Assembly (NCBI GenBank): GCA_038227745.1
Contig: JBBRPS010000049.1
Coordinates: 1-22,562 of the forward strand
Direction of reading: 5' to 3'
DNA: 22,562 bases
Source of the DNA: DASPXY01 sp038227745
GTDB lineage: Bacteria > Planctomycetota > Planctomycetia > Gemmatales > Gemmataceae
Notes under the pieces: generated by a model
The model's database searches: none
Told to the model about the DNA's origin: nothing
Seen by the model: only the letters and a program-made list of their open reading frames with translations
Shown here: piece by piece, positions 11,108 through 17,396 of the stretch
How the letters are laid out: every line of letters begins with the position of its first letter
Position numbering within the stretch: position 1 is the stretch's first letter
Program-made: the position numbers and the translations under genes

Positions 11108-11420
11108 GCGCAAAACGGCAAGCCAGGGGCGCCTCGCAGGAGATGGATATCTCTGCTTGTTCACCCTGCAGGGTCCCGCCCCGGCCGCGCCATCCCACTC
11201 CGCCGGCCCGCGGCCGTCATACCCGTGAACCCCCACGGCTAAGGGGCACAGGTCATCGGGGAGCGCCCGGTGTCCGAGCCAGGTGGTGACCGAGCCGGTG
11301 GAGGACATGATTTGTCGTCCGGACAGGGCGCGGCGTCGAGCAACCGTCCGACACAATCAGAGCCATTGTACGAAAACGGCGCCCCCTCCGAGCCGGGCGC
11401 GCCAAATTCTTCTGCTGGCC

Positions 11421-11448
11421 TTGTGTGGCGGCGATTCCACGGTACGAT
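11421..11448 (+). promoter_or_regulatory. Candidate recA promoter
   Basis: TTGTGT (11421-11426) and TACGAT (11443-11448) are spaced 16 nt apart, matching the sigma-70 consensus at three and four of six positions. The match is modest. The main reason to note it is that the -10 box falls inside a perfect inverted repeat upstream of recA. Confidence 0.35.
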
Positions 11449-11459
11449 GACAAACGTAC
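11442..11459. promoter_or_regulatory. Candidate LexA/SOS operator upstream of recA
   Basis: A perfect dyad GTACG-N8-CGTAC lies about 145 nt before the recA start and overlaps the putative -10 box. The architecture (short arms, 8-nt centre) is like that of the E. coli SOS box CTGT-N8-ACAG, but the arm sequence differs. LexA boxes vary between phyla, so a lineage-specific SOS box is plausible. Unproven; lexA is not in the window. Confidence 0.4.
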
Positions 11460-11603
11460 ACTTTGTCGCGCCTCGCAAAGAGATTACTCTGTAGGGTTCG
11501 TGACACACACCCTGCAAATCGACATCGAGTGAGACAGCCGTTCCTGCCGGTGTTCGGCGGCGCTGCGGCGCGGCGACACCCCTTTCCACCACGAGGAGGG
11601 ACC

Positions 11604-12716
11604 ATGGCCGATCAGGCACACGACCGCGAGTTGAAGACGGCCTTGCAGGCGATCGAGAAGCAGTTCGGCAAGGGCGCCATCATGCAGCTCGGCGAGAACG
11701 CCGTCCAGGACATCCCGGGCATCTCGACCGGGGCGCTCAGTCTGGACCTGGCGCTGGGCGGCAAGGGCTTGCCGCGCGGGCGCATCACCGAGATCTACGG
11801 TCCGGAATCCAGCGGCAAGACGACGGTGGCCCTGCACGTCGTCGCCAACGCCCAGCGCCAGGGCGGCGTGGCCGCCTTCATCGACGCCGAGCACGCCCTC
11901 GACCCCAGCTGGGCCAAGCGCCTCGGCGTCGATCTCGAAGGGCTGCTCGTCAGCCAGCCGTCCTCCGGCGAGGAGGCGCTGAAGATCACCGAGATGCTGG
12001 TGCGCTCCAACGCGGTGGACATCATCGTCATCGACTCCGTCGCGGCGCTGGTGCCGGAGGCGGAGCTCAAGGGCGAGATCGGCGATTCGCACGTCGGTCT
12101 GCTGGCGCGCCTCATGAGCCAGGCGCTGCGCATGCTGAACCCGACCATCGCCCGCACCCAGACCTGCCTGATCTTCGTCAACCAGATCCGCCAGAAGATC
12201 CAGGCGATGGGCTACGGCGATCCGAACACGACGCCGGGCGGCCTGGCCCTGAAGTTCTACAGCTCGGTGCGCATGGACATCCGCCGCATCGGCGACGTCA
12301 AGGACGGCGAGGAAAAGATCGGTTCGCGCGTCAAGGTGAAGGTGGTCAAGAACAAGGTGGCGGCGCCGTTCCGCCAGACCGAGTTCGACCTGATGTACGA
12401 CCACGGCATCAGCCGCGAGGGCGACCTGATCGACCTGAGCGTCGAGGCCAAGATCATCGACAAGAGCGGGGCCTGGCTGAACTATGGCGAGATCCGCCTG
12501 GGCCAGGGCCGCGAGAAGGCCAAGGAGTTCCTGCGCGAGAACCCAGCTCTGGTGGAGGAGATCACCCGCAAGATCTTCGAGAAACGCGGCCTGCAGCCCG
12601 TGCCGACCGTGGCCCCCGAGACGAACGGCGCGGTGGCCGAGCCGGCGCCCAAGGCGGAGGCCAAGCCCGAGCAGCCCACGAAAGGCCGGCGGCAGGCGGC
12701 GGCCGCTGCCGAGTAG
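11604..12716 (+). CDS. recA: Recombinase RecA
   Basis: The 370-aa recombinase forms filaments on single-stranded DNA, carries out strand exchange and stimulates LexA self-cleavage. Motifs: Walker A GPESSGKT (66-73), the Walker B strand IIVIDSVAAL (140-149), loop regions SHVGLLARLMSQALR (162-176) and NQIRQKIQAMGYGDPNTTPGG (193-213), and ALKFYSSVRMDIRRI. The C-terminal tail from about 330 is Ala/Pro/Glu/Lys-rich, as in other RecA tails but with a distinctive sequence. The start is the ATG at 11604, preceded by AGGAGG with a 4-nt gap; the frame upstream to 11463 is not RecA-like. A perfect intrinsic terminator follows, so recA is probably monocistronic (no recX directly downstream). Confidence 0.98.
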   Translation: MADQAHDRELKTALQAIEKQFGKGAIMQLGENAVQDIPGISTGALSLDLALGGKGLPRGRITEIYGPESSGKTTVALHVVANAQRQGGVAAFIDAEHALDPSWAKRLGVDLEGLLVSQPSSGEEALKITEMLVRSNAVDIIVIDSVAALVPEAELKGEIGDSHVGLLARLMSQALRMLNPTIARTQTCLIFVNQIRQKIQAMGYGDPNTTPGGLALKFYSSVRMDIRRIGDVKDGEEKIGSRVKVKVVKNKVAAPFRQTEFDLMYDHGISREGDLIDLSVEAKIIDKSGAWLNYGEIRLGQGREKAKEFLRENPALVEEITRKIFEKRGLQPVPTVAPETNGAVAEPAPKAEAKPEQPTKGRRQAAAAAE

Positions 12717-12736
12717 AGCGTCGGGAGTCGGGAATA

Positions 12737-12775
12737 GGGAGTAGGGGAAGAGGGTCTTCCCCTGCTCCCTTTTTT
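12737..12775 (+). terminator. Intrinsic terminator of recA
   Basis: A 15-bp stem (12737-12751 with 12755-12769, one T-G pair) closes a GGG loop and is followed directly by six T residues (12770-12775). It starts 20 nt after the recA stop codon. This is the clearest terminator in the window. Confidence 0.93.
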
Positions 12776-12847
12776 GTTGCTGGAATCCCGCCCGGCGCCG
12801 CGGTACAACAGGAGGGAACCAAACGAGTCGTCCGTGCCGCGCTCGCT

Positions 12848-12866
12848 GTGAGGACAGCGTCCTCAC
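12848..12866 (+). other. Leader hairpin before the protease gene
   Basis: GTGAGGAC-AGC-GTCCTCAC is a perfect 8-bp stem with a 3-nt loop, 19 nt before the protease ATG. It ends just before the ribosome binding site (GAGGG, 12875-12879). It could stabilise the mRNA 5' end or modulate initiation. An ATG at 12869 between hairpin and start is out of frame. Confidence 0.4.
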
Positions 12867-12885
12867 CCATGGAAGAGGGCAGGCC

Positions 12886-14400
12886 ATGTACCGTGTCGGG
12901 TTGCCGTGCATCCTCAGCGCGTTGGCGCTCGCCGCCGCCGCCGCCGCCCAGGACGGGGAACGGGCGAAAAAACTCGCGCAGGCCCTCGCTCTGCAGGAGA
13001 CTTTGCAGAAGGCCATCGAGGAGGCCGAGCCCAGCATCGCCTGCATCCTCGTCTCGCGCAGCGACGCCTACCAGCGCTTCAGCCAGGGTCCCGCGAACGA
13101 GAACGCCGGCAAGCTCGGCCCCTTCGACCCCGTCGCCTTCGAGCGCCACCCCCTCGTCAGCGGCCTCGGCGAGAAGGAGCGCCACCGCCTCCGCCGCCAG
13201 CTCGACATGGCCCACCCCGGACACCTCCCCGAGTCCTACGGCAGCGGCGTCGTCCTCGACGAACAGGGCCTGGTCCTGACGAACTACCACGTCGTCTCGG
13301 GGGCGGTGAAGATCTTCGTGCGTCTGCCCGACCACCAGGGCAGTTACGCCGACGTCCACGCCGCCGACCCGCGCAGCGACCTCGCCGTGCTGCGGTTGCT
13401 CAACCCCAAGCTGACCCTCAAGGCGATCAAGCTCGGCGAGGGCGGTCTGGTGAAGCGCGGCCAGTTCGTGCTGTCGATCGCCAACCCGTTCGCCGCCGGC
13501 TTCCGCGACGGCAAGCCGAGCGCCTCGTGGGGCATCGTCAGCAACGTCCGCCGCCGTGCCCCCGCACCGGCGCGCGAGGAGGAGCTGACGAAGACGCTGC
13601 ACCACTACGGCACGCTCATCCAGACCGACGCCCGCCTCAACCTCGGCTGTAGCGGCGGCGCGCTGATCGACCTCGGCGGGACGCTGGTCGGCCTGACGAG
13701 CGCCACCGCGGCCATCGCCGGCGGCGAGACGCCGGGCGGCTTCGCCGTGCCGCTCAATGCCGGCATGCGCCGGGTCATCGAGGTGCTGCGCCGCGGCGAG
13801 GAGGTGGAGTACGGGTTCCTCGGCGTCGGCGTCGATGACCGCGGCGAGCGGACCGAGGGCGTGGCGCTGGAGCAGGTGACGCCCGGCTCGCCCGCCGACC
13901 TGGCGGGACTCAAGGCGCGCCACGTCATCCTCACCGTGAATGGGACTCCGGTCCACGAGAGCGACGACCTGTTCCTGGCGCTGGGCACGCTGCTGGCCGG
14001 GACGACGGTACAGCTCGAAGTCCGCAAGCCCGGGGGGCCGCCGCGCGAGAAGGTGGCGGTGACGCTCGCCAAGTTCTACGTGCCGGGCAAGCGCATCGCC
14101 GACCACGCGAGCCGCCCGCTCTTCCGCGGCCTGCGCGTCGATTACACGAGCCTGCTCGTGCAGCAACCGCGGCCACCCGTGCAGCGCATCCCGCAGGGGG
14201 TGCTGGTGAGCGAAGTCCAGCCCAACACGTCCGCCGCCGCGGCGCTGCTCAAGCCCGGCGAAGTGATCACCCACGTCAACGGCCGGGCGGTTGCCAACCC
14301 GGCCGCCTTTTACCGCGAGATCCAGGGCCGTGCCGGACCGGTCGAGCTGACGCTGACCGGCGACCCCGGCCAGCCCGCGCCGAAAGTGACCCTGAACTGA
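12886..14400 (+). CDS. Exported HtrA/DegP-like trypsin-type serine protease with two PDZ domains
   Basis: A 504-aa predicted periplasmic or envelope protease for protein quality control. A signal peptide is visible (LPCILSALALAAAAAAQ, cleaved near 21-22). A trypsin-like domain spans about 115-300, with the triad H135 (TNYHVV), D165 (RSDLAVL) and S256 (GCSGGAL). The residue before the catalytic serine is Cys, where DegP has Asn (GNSGG). PDZ1 covers about 305-397 (YGFLGVGV, GSPADLAGL) and PDZ2 about 412-492 (QGVLVSEVQPNTSAAAALLKPGEVI). An extra segment of about 90 residues precedes the protease core. The start is the ATG at 12886, with GAGGG 6 nt upstream. Only one base separates its stop from the next gene (TGATATG), so translational coupling is likely. 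Confidence 0.9.
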   Translation: MYRVGLPCILSALALAAAAAAQDGERAKKLAQALALQETLQKAIEEAEPSIACILVSRSDAYQRFSQGPANENAGKLGPFDPVAFERHPLVSGLGEKERHRLRRQLDMAHPGHLPESYGSGVVLDEQGLVLTNYHVVSGAVKIFVRLPDHQGSYADVHAADPRSDLAVLRLLNPKLTLKAIKLGEGGLVKRGQFVLSIANPFAAGFRDGKPSASWGIVSNVRRRAPAPAREEELTKTLHHYGTLIQTDARLNLGCSGGALIDLGGTLVGLTSATAAIAGGETPGGFAVPLNAGMRRVIEVLRRGEEVEYGFLGVGVDDRGERTEGVALEQVTPGSPADLAGLKARHVILTVNGTPVHESDDLFLALGTLLAGTTVQLEVRKPGGPPREKVAVTLAKFYVPGKRIADHASRPLFRGLRVDYTSLLVQQPRPPVQRIPQGVLVSEVQPNTSAAAALLKPGEVITHVNGRAVANPAAFYREIQGRAGPVELTLTGDPGQPAPKVTLN

Positions 14401-14401
14401 T

Positions 14402-15220
14402 ATGCGTTACGCGATCTGCAATGAGACCTTCGAGGGCTGGGACCACGCGCGCGTCTGCCGCACCGTGGCCGAGCTGGGCTACCAGGGGCTGGAAGTGGCT
14501 CCGTTCACGCTGGCGCCGCGGATCACCGACGTGACCGCCGAGCAGCGTCGTACCCTGCGCCGCCAGGCGGAAGACAGCGGGCTGCAAATCATCGGCCTGC
14601 ACTGGCTGCTGGCCAAGACGGAGGGCCTGCAGCTCACGTCGGCGGACGAGAAGGTGCGGCAGCGGACCGCCGATTACGTGATGGAGCTGGCGCGCTGCTG
14701 CCGCGACCTGGGCGGCGAACTGATGGTGTTCGGCTCACCCGCTCAGCGGCGCATCCCCGCCGGCGCCACGCGCGCCCAGGCGACCGACTGGGCGGTGGAC
14801 ACGTTCCGCCGTGCCGCCTCCGGCATCGCCGACAGCGGCGTGCGGCTGTGCCTGGAACCGCTGTCGCCGCCGGAGGCCGACTTCATCAACACGTGCGGCG
14901 AGGCGATGGAGATCCTGCGCCGCCTCGACCACCCGAACTTCGTACTGCACCTCGACGTCAAGGCGATGCACACCGACGAGGCGCCGCTGCCTGAACTGAT
15001 CGAGCGCTACGGGGCGATGGCGGGGCACTTCCACGCGAACGACGCCAACCGCCGTGGTCCGGGGTTTGGGGAGACGGACTTCGTGCCGCTGTTTCGGGCG
15101 CTGCGCCAGAGCGGGTATCCGGGGTGGGTGTCGGTGGAGGTGTTCGACTACACGCCCGACCCGGTGACGATCGCGCGCGAGAGCATCCGCCACATGAAGG
15201 AGTGCGCGGCGCGGGCGTGA
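14402..15220 (+). CDS. Sugar phosphate isomerase/epimerase-like TIM-barrel protein
   Basis: The 272-aa protein belongs to the xylose isomerase-like TIM-barrel (AP endonuclease family 2) group. Members isomerise or epimerise sugars or related compounds using a divalent metal. Likely metal ligands and motifs are E152 in CLEPLS, D185 in LHLDVKAMHTD, H209/H211 in GHFHANDAN and E246 in VSVEVFDY. The exact substrate cannot be read from the sequence. The start ATG is one base after the protease stop, suggesting an operon of two. The last roughly 170 nt of this gene recur, decayed, at 17135-17302 on the far side of the AbiE module. Its stop is 41 nt from that of the converging AbiEii gene. Confidence 0.85.
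   Translation: MRYAICNETFEGWDHARVCRTVAELGYQGLEVAPFTLAPRITDVTAEQRRTLRRQAEDSGLQIIGLHWLLAKTEGLQLTSADEKVRQRTADYVMELARCCRDLGGELMVFGSPAQRRIPAGATRAQATDWAVDTFRRAASGIADSGVRLCLEPLSPPEADFINTCGEAMEILRRLDHPNFVLHLDVKAMHTDEAPLPELIERYGAMAGHFHANDANRRGPGFGETDFVPLFRALRQSGYPGWVSVEVFDYTPDPVTIARESIRHMKECAARA
15045..15220 (+). repeat. Direct repeat, left copy (3' end of TIM-barrel gene)
   Basis: This is the functional 3' end of the TIM-barrel gene. Bases 15123-15174 are identical to 17205-17256, and the next 46 bases to the stop codon differ at eight positions. With the right copy it brackets the AbiE genes. The left limit is approximate because similarity fades. Confidence 0.85.
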
Positions 15221-15261
15221 GGCGAGTTCCCTGCGGATGTGCTGTCATCTTCTCGGGAACC

Positions 15262-16128
15262 CTACTTCTCGATCAGACCGGCGTGACGCAGCGCACGCCG
15301 GACAGCGCGGTGGACTTCCTCGAACTTGGGCAACTCTGCCATCTGGGCCGACAGACGCGACTCCCAGAGCTTCTTGTAGCGGCCCTCCTTTGCCTGAAAT
15401 GTCTCGCGCACGTCGGCTGGCTTCTTCCCCCGGAATGCCAACTTCTCCGAGACGGCTTGGATGATGTCCGCCAAGTCGATGTGGTCTTCCCTCGTCAGAT
15501 ACCAGATATCGTAGAGGTCGCGCGGTTCGTTCCGGGCCGGGTCCATGAGCGCGACGACTTTTTCGGCGGCGATCTCTCTGAGCGAGTAGGTCGGCACGCG
15601 GGCATCTTCAGGCAAATCCAAGTACTCTTCGTACCCGCGGACGACAGGCCGCGCTTCGAGCGGGAAGACAAGACATTCACGAACTGTGACATCCACTTTC
15701 ACCTCCTTGCCCGAGGCGGTCGCCGGCAGTGGCCCCTCGTAGCCCAGATAGAACGTGTGACTGTTTTCGTGTTTGTGACGGTCCTTGCGCACGAACCTAA
15801 AGGCGACACCTGCGGCACGGGCGGCCTCGGCGAACACCGGGTCCAGTCCTTGGCGGATCGCATCAAAGCTCACCTCGGCGGTGAGCGTGAAATCCAAGTC
15901 TTCGGAGAAGCGATAGTCCCCGAAGTAGCAGCGTTTGAGAGCAGTCCCGCCCTTGAAGGCCAACCGCTGGCAAAGGGCACTGCGCGCGAGAGCGACCAGG
16001 AACCAGGCGAGGCAATAATCGCGTTCGAGGATGGCCTCGGGGATGCGTCGCCCGCCCTCGCTGGCCCGCCCTCGCGGGCCAGCCGGTTCGAGAGTAGGGA
16101 CAGGTTCCGTTGCGGAATCATCGGTCAA
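15262..16128 (-). CDS. abiEii: AbiEii-family nucleotidyltransferase toxin, 5' end frameshifted by a 14-bp duplication
   Basis: The toxin partner of a type IV toxin-antitoxin/phage-abortive-infection module; characterised relatives are nucleotidyltransferases. In the 288-aa frame the family motifs are FKGGTALKR (58-66), FSEDLDF (74-80, acidic metal ligands), VDVTV (145-149), AAEKVVAL (187-194) and RDLYDIWYL (203-211). The frame opens with a TTG at 16128 that overlaps the AbiEi stop (TTGA) and has AGGAG directly against it, which is too close. Its first 26 residues are not family-like. An ATG at 16121, with the same AGGAG at an ideal 7 nt, encodes MIPQRNLSLLSNRLAREGG, a natural AbiEii N-terminus, but is out of frame. 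Removing one 14-bp unit at 16050-16077 joins it to RRIPEAILERDYC. The gene may be inactive, TTG-started or reversibly off. Confidence 0.88.
   Translation of the reverse strand: MTDDSATEPVPTLEPAGPRGRASEGGRRIPEAILERDYCLAWFLVALARSALCQRLAFKGGTALKRCYFGDYRFSEDLDFTLTAEVSFDAIRQGLDPVFAEAARAAGVAFRFVRKDRHKHENSHTFYLGYEGPLPATASGKEVKVDVTVRECLVFPLEARPVVRGYEEYLDLPEDARVPTYSLREIAAEKVVALMDPARNEPRDLYDIWYLTREDHIDLADIIQAVSEKLAFRGKKPADVRETFQAKEGRYKKLWESRLSAQMAELPKFEEVHRAVRRALRHAGLIEK
16050..16077. repeat. 14-bp near-tandem duplication in abiEii
   Basis: Two exact 12-bp copies of GCCCGCCCTCGC (plus strand) lie at 16050-16061 and 16064-16075. The period is 14 and 13 of 14 positions match. Because 14 is not a multiple of three, the extra unit shifts the toxin frame; deleting it brings the ATG at 16121 into frame with the rest of the gene. 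Confidence 0.9.
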
Positions 16129-16961
16129 CTCCTGACCACAGCCAGCAGTTCCTCAGGCTCCACGTTGAGCCGGAGTCGCCAGCGCGCGAAGAACCGCCCC
16201 TCTGGCGGAAGCAAGGGATCGAAAAGCAGGTACGTTTTGGTGAGCCGAGTCCGCAGACGCTCCGCGTCTGCCGGGGTGCCGATACGGTAAACCTCCATCA
16301 GGTAGCCGAGTCGCCGAATGACAGCCCCAATCTCCAGCCGCAGCGCGTATCCGACGAGCTTCGGGATATCCAAGCCGGCCCGGCGCATCCATAATCCCTT
16401 GGCCACCTCTGTGAGGCCGCCGCAGTATTCTGGCTGCTTCAAGCCGTCGATTACAGTGCGCTCCATGTCGCTGACCGTAACCTTTTCCTGCTTGTCCACC
16501 CAACAGTCACTCGTCCCAAAGAAATGATCCGGCTTGCAGCGAATGAACCGATACTCCGTCCCGAGGACCACACACCGCCGCATCCACGCCGGAGAGGTTA
16601 CACACACCACAAGTTGCGGCTGCGTGACCATCCCATGAATATCCATTGCGGAGCCGTGCGAGAGGTAATACGGCCGGCCGCGCATGATCCCCCGGGCCAC
16701 CACATACGGGTTGCCGAAGTATTCGCGTTCATGTCCGAGTTCAAAAGGCACGAGGTTGAAAAGACCAGGGCGGAGCCGCGATACGACCCCGCGCGCAACA
16801 AGTTTGCGGACGAAACTCCTGGCCGAAGAGTCTTTCAGGCCGGTGATGCTCTGAATATCGGCCAGCCTGAAGTTTGGGCGTCCTTGTTCGTAAAGGGTGG
16901 CTACCAAGTGGGCAGCCTGGGGGCCAAGGGTCTTCAGCGTTCCGTCTTGTTTTCGATGCAT
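16125..16961 (-). CDS. abiEi: AbiEi-family antitoxin / transcriptional autoregulator
   Basis: A 278-aa antitoxin of the AbiE type. An N-terminal winged helix-turn-helix spans about 10-72 (DIQSITGLKDSSARSFVRKL, then RPGLFNLVP). The C-terminal antitoxin domain carries YYLSHGSAMDIHGM (98-111) and VSDMERTVIDGLKQPEYCGG (163-182), typical of the family. Relatives repress their own promoter by binding inverted repeats and counteract AbiEii without direct protein contact. The start is the ATG at 16961, with GAGGG 6 nt upstream. The stop overlaps the TTG of the AbiEii frame by 4 nt and lies 3 nt before the better-placed ATG at 16121. A good promoter and a small inverted repeat lie directly upstream. 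Confidence 0.9.
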   Translation of the reverse strand: MHRKQDGTLKTLGPQAAHLVATLYEQGRPNFRLADIQSITGLKDSSARSFVRKLVARGVVSRLRPGLFNLVPFELGHEREYFGNPYVVARGIMRGRPYYLSHGSAMDIHGMVTQPQLVVCVTSPAWMRRCVVLGTEYRFIRCKPDHFFGTSDCWVDKQEKVTVSDMERTVIDGLKQPEYCGGLTEVAKGLWMRRAGLDIPKLVGYALRLEIGAVIRRLGYLMEVYRIGTPADAERLRTRLTKTYLLFDPLLPPEGRFFARWRLRLNVEPEELLAVVRS

Positions 16962-16963
16962 TT

Positions 16964-16982
16964 TGTGCCCTCACAAGGCACA
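16964..16982. promoter_or_regulatory. Candidate AbiEi operator
   Basis: TGTGCC-N7-GGCACA is a perfect 6-bp dyad directly downstream of, and touching, the -10 box of the abiEi promoter and upstream of the ribosome binding site. Negative autoregulation through inverted repeats is known for AbiEi proteins, so this is a natural candidate site. Confidence 0.45.
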
Positions 16983-17010
16983 TTTTACCAAAAAAACAGA
17001 ACAATGGCAA
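16982..17010 (-). promoter_or_regulatory. Promoter of abiEi-abiEii
   Basis: On the minus strand TTGCCA (17005-17010) and TAAAAT (16982-16987) are separated by exactly 17 nt. Each matches five of six positions of the sigma-70 consensus. The leader to the abiEi ATG is about 15-20 nt. This is the best promoter match that I found in the window. Confidence 0.72.
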
Positions 17011-17134
17011 GGCAGGATCCTATTTCAGGAGCGAAGCGTGCCCTAAAACGACATATCTTGCAAATAAATAAGCACTCAATCACGTCAGTTTGGGGCTGTG
17101 GCGATGAGCAGGCTGCTGGCTTTCCCCATTTTGC
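17011..17134. other. A+T-rich intergenic stretch between abiEi promoter and decayed gene copy
   Basis: The composition is clearly richer in A and T than the surrounding sequence (for example AAATAAATAAG near 17062-17072). No gene is supported. It marks the right-hand side of the AbiE-carrying segment and fits a horizontally acquired origin. Confidence 0.5.
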
Positions 17135-17302
17135 AAGTCGTCCGGGCTTCAGCATGACCGACCTCGCGCCGCGGTTCCGGGCGTGCGCCAGAGCGAATAG
17201 CCGAGGTGGGTGTCGGTGGAGGTGTTCGACTACACGCCCGACCCGGTGACGATCGCACGCGCGAGTATTCGCTACATAAAAAAGTGCGCGGCGCGGGCGT
17301 GA
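17135..17302 (+). pseudogene. Decayed 3' fragment of the TIM-barrel (sugar isomerase-like) gene
   Basis: This stretch is a second copy of the 3' end of the gene at 14402-15220. Bases 17205-17256 are identical to 15123-15174, and the last 30 codons read VSVEVFDYTPDPVTIARASI and onward to a TGA at 17300-17302, with five amino-acid changes. Upstream of 17200 the alignment needs indels, so the frame is broken, and the 5' part of the gene is absent. The changes near the end (G-to-A and C-to-T types) look like drift without selection. It forms the right copy of a direct repeat around the AbiE genes. Confidence 0.85.
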
Positions 17303-17310
17303 TGCATTTC

Positions 17311-17389
17311 GTTTAGCCGCGGTTCGGAGAACCGCGCGCGTCTCCACCAGGGATGCAGCCCCACGCGGTTCTGCGAACCGCGGCTAAAC
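17311..17389. repeat. REP/BIME-like long inverted repeat
   Basis: Two 26-nt arms (17311-17336 and 17364-17389) are inverted copies of each other with 25 of 26 matches, starting GTTTAGCCGCGGTTCG and ending CCGCGGCTAAAC. Each arm is itself a hairpin (CGCGGTTC-N3-GAACCGCG). This architecture resembles paired REP sequences (BIME) mobilised by RAYT-type transposases; none is present here. It lies 7 nt past the stop of the minus-strand gene and so may also end that transcript. Confidence 0.82.
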
Positions 17390-17396
17390 GGTGGGA

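Larger units (their letters stand above)
11108..11603 (+). other. Intergenic region upstream of recA
   Basis: This 496-nt stretch has no credible gene; the short frames in it lack family resemblance and codon-position structure. It contains the 3' end of the preceding cluster without an evident intrinsic terminator, a candidate recA promoter with an overlapping inverted repeat (11421-11459), a leader of roughly 150 nt, and the recA ribosome binding site AGGAGG at 11594-11599. Confidence 0.6.

Noticed and set aside
11270..11494. Small 74-aa frame in the recA leader
   Set aside because: No ribosome binding site of quality, no recognisable family, and it overlaps the putative recA promoter.
11484..14274. 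Long minus-strand frames opposite recA and the protease gene
   Set aside because: They mirror the coding strands of recA and the HtrA-like gene and show no family features.
15221..15261. Terminator between the TIM-barrel and AbiEii stops (GTTCCC/GGGAAC arms)
   Set aside because: Six-bp arms with a loop of over 20 nt and no T-tract; likely chance.
15870..16121. 83-aa frame MIPQRNLSLLSNRLAREGG and onward as a separate small gene
   Set aside because: Only its first 19 residues look real; the rest is out-of-frame toxin sequence. It is better explained as the natural start of abiEii before a frameshifting duplication.
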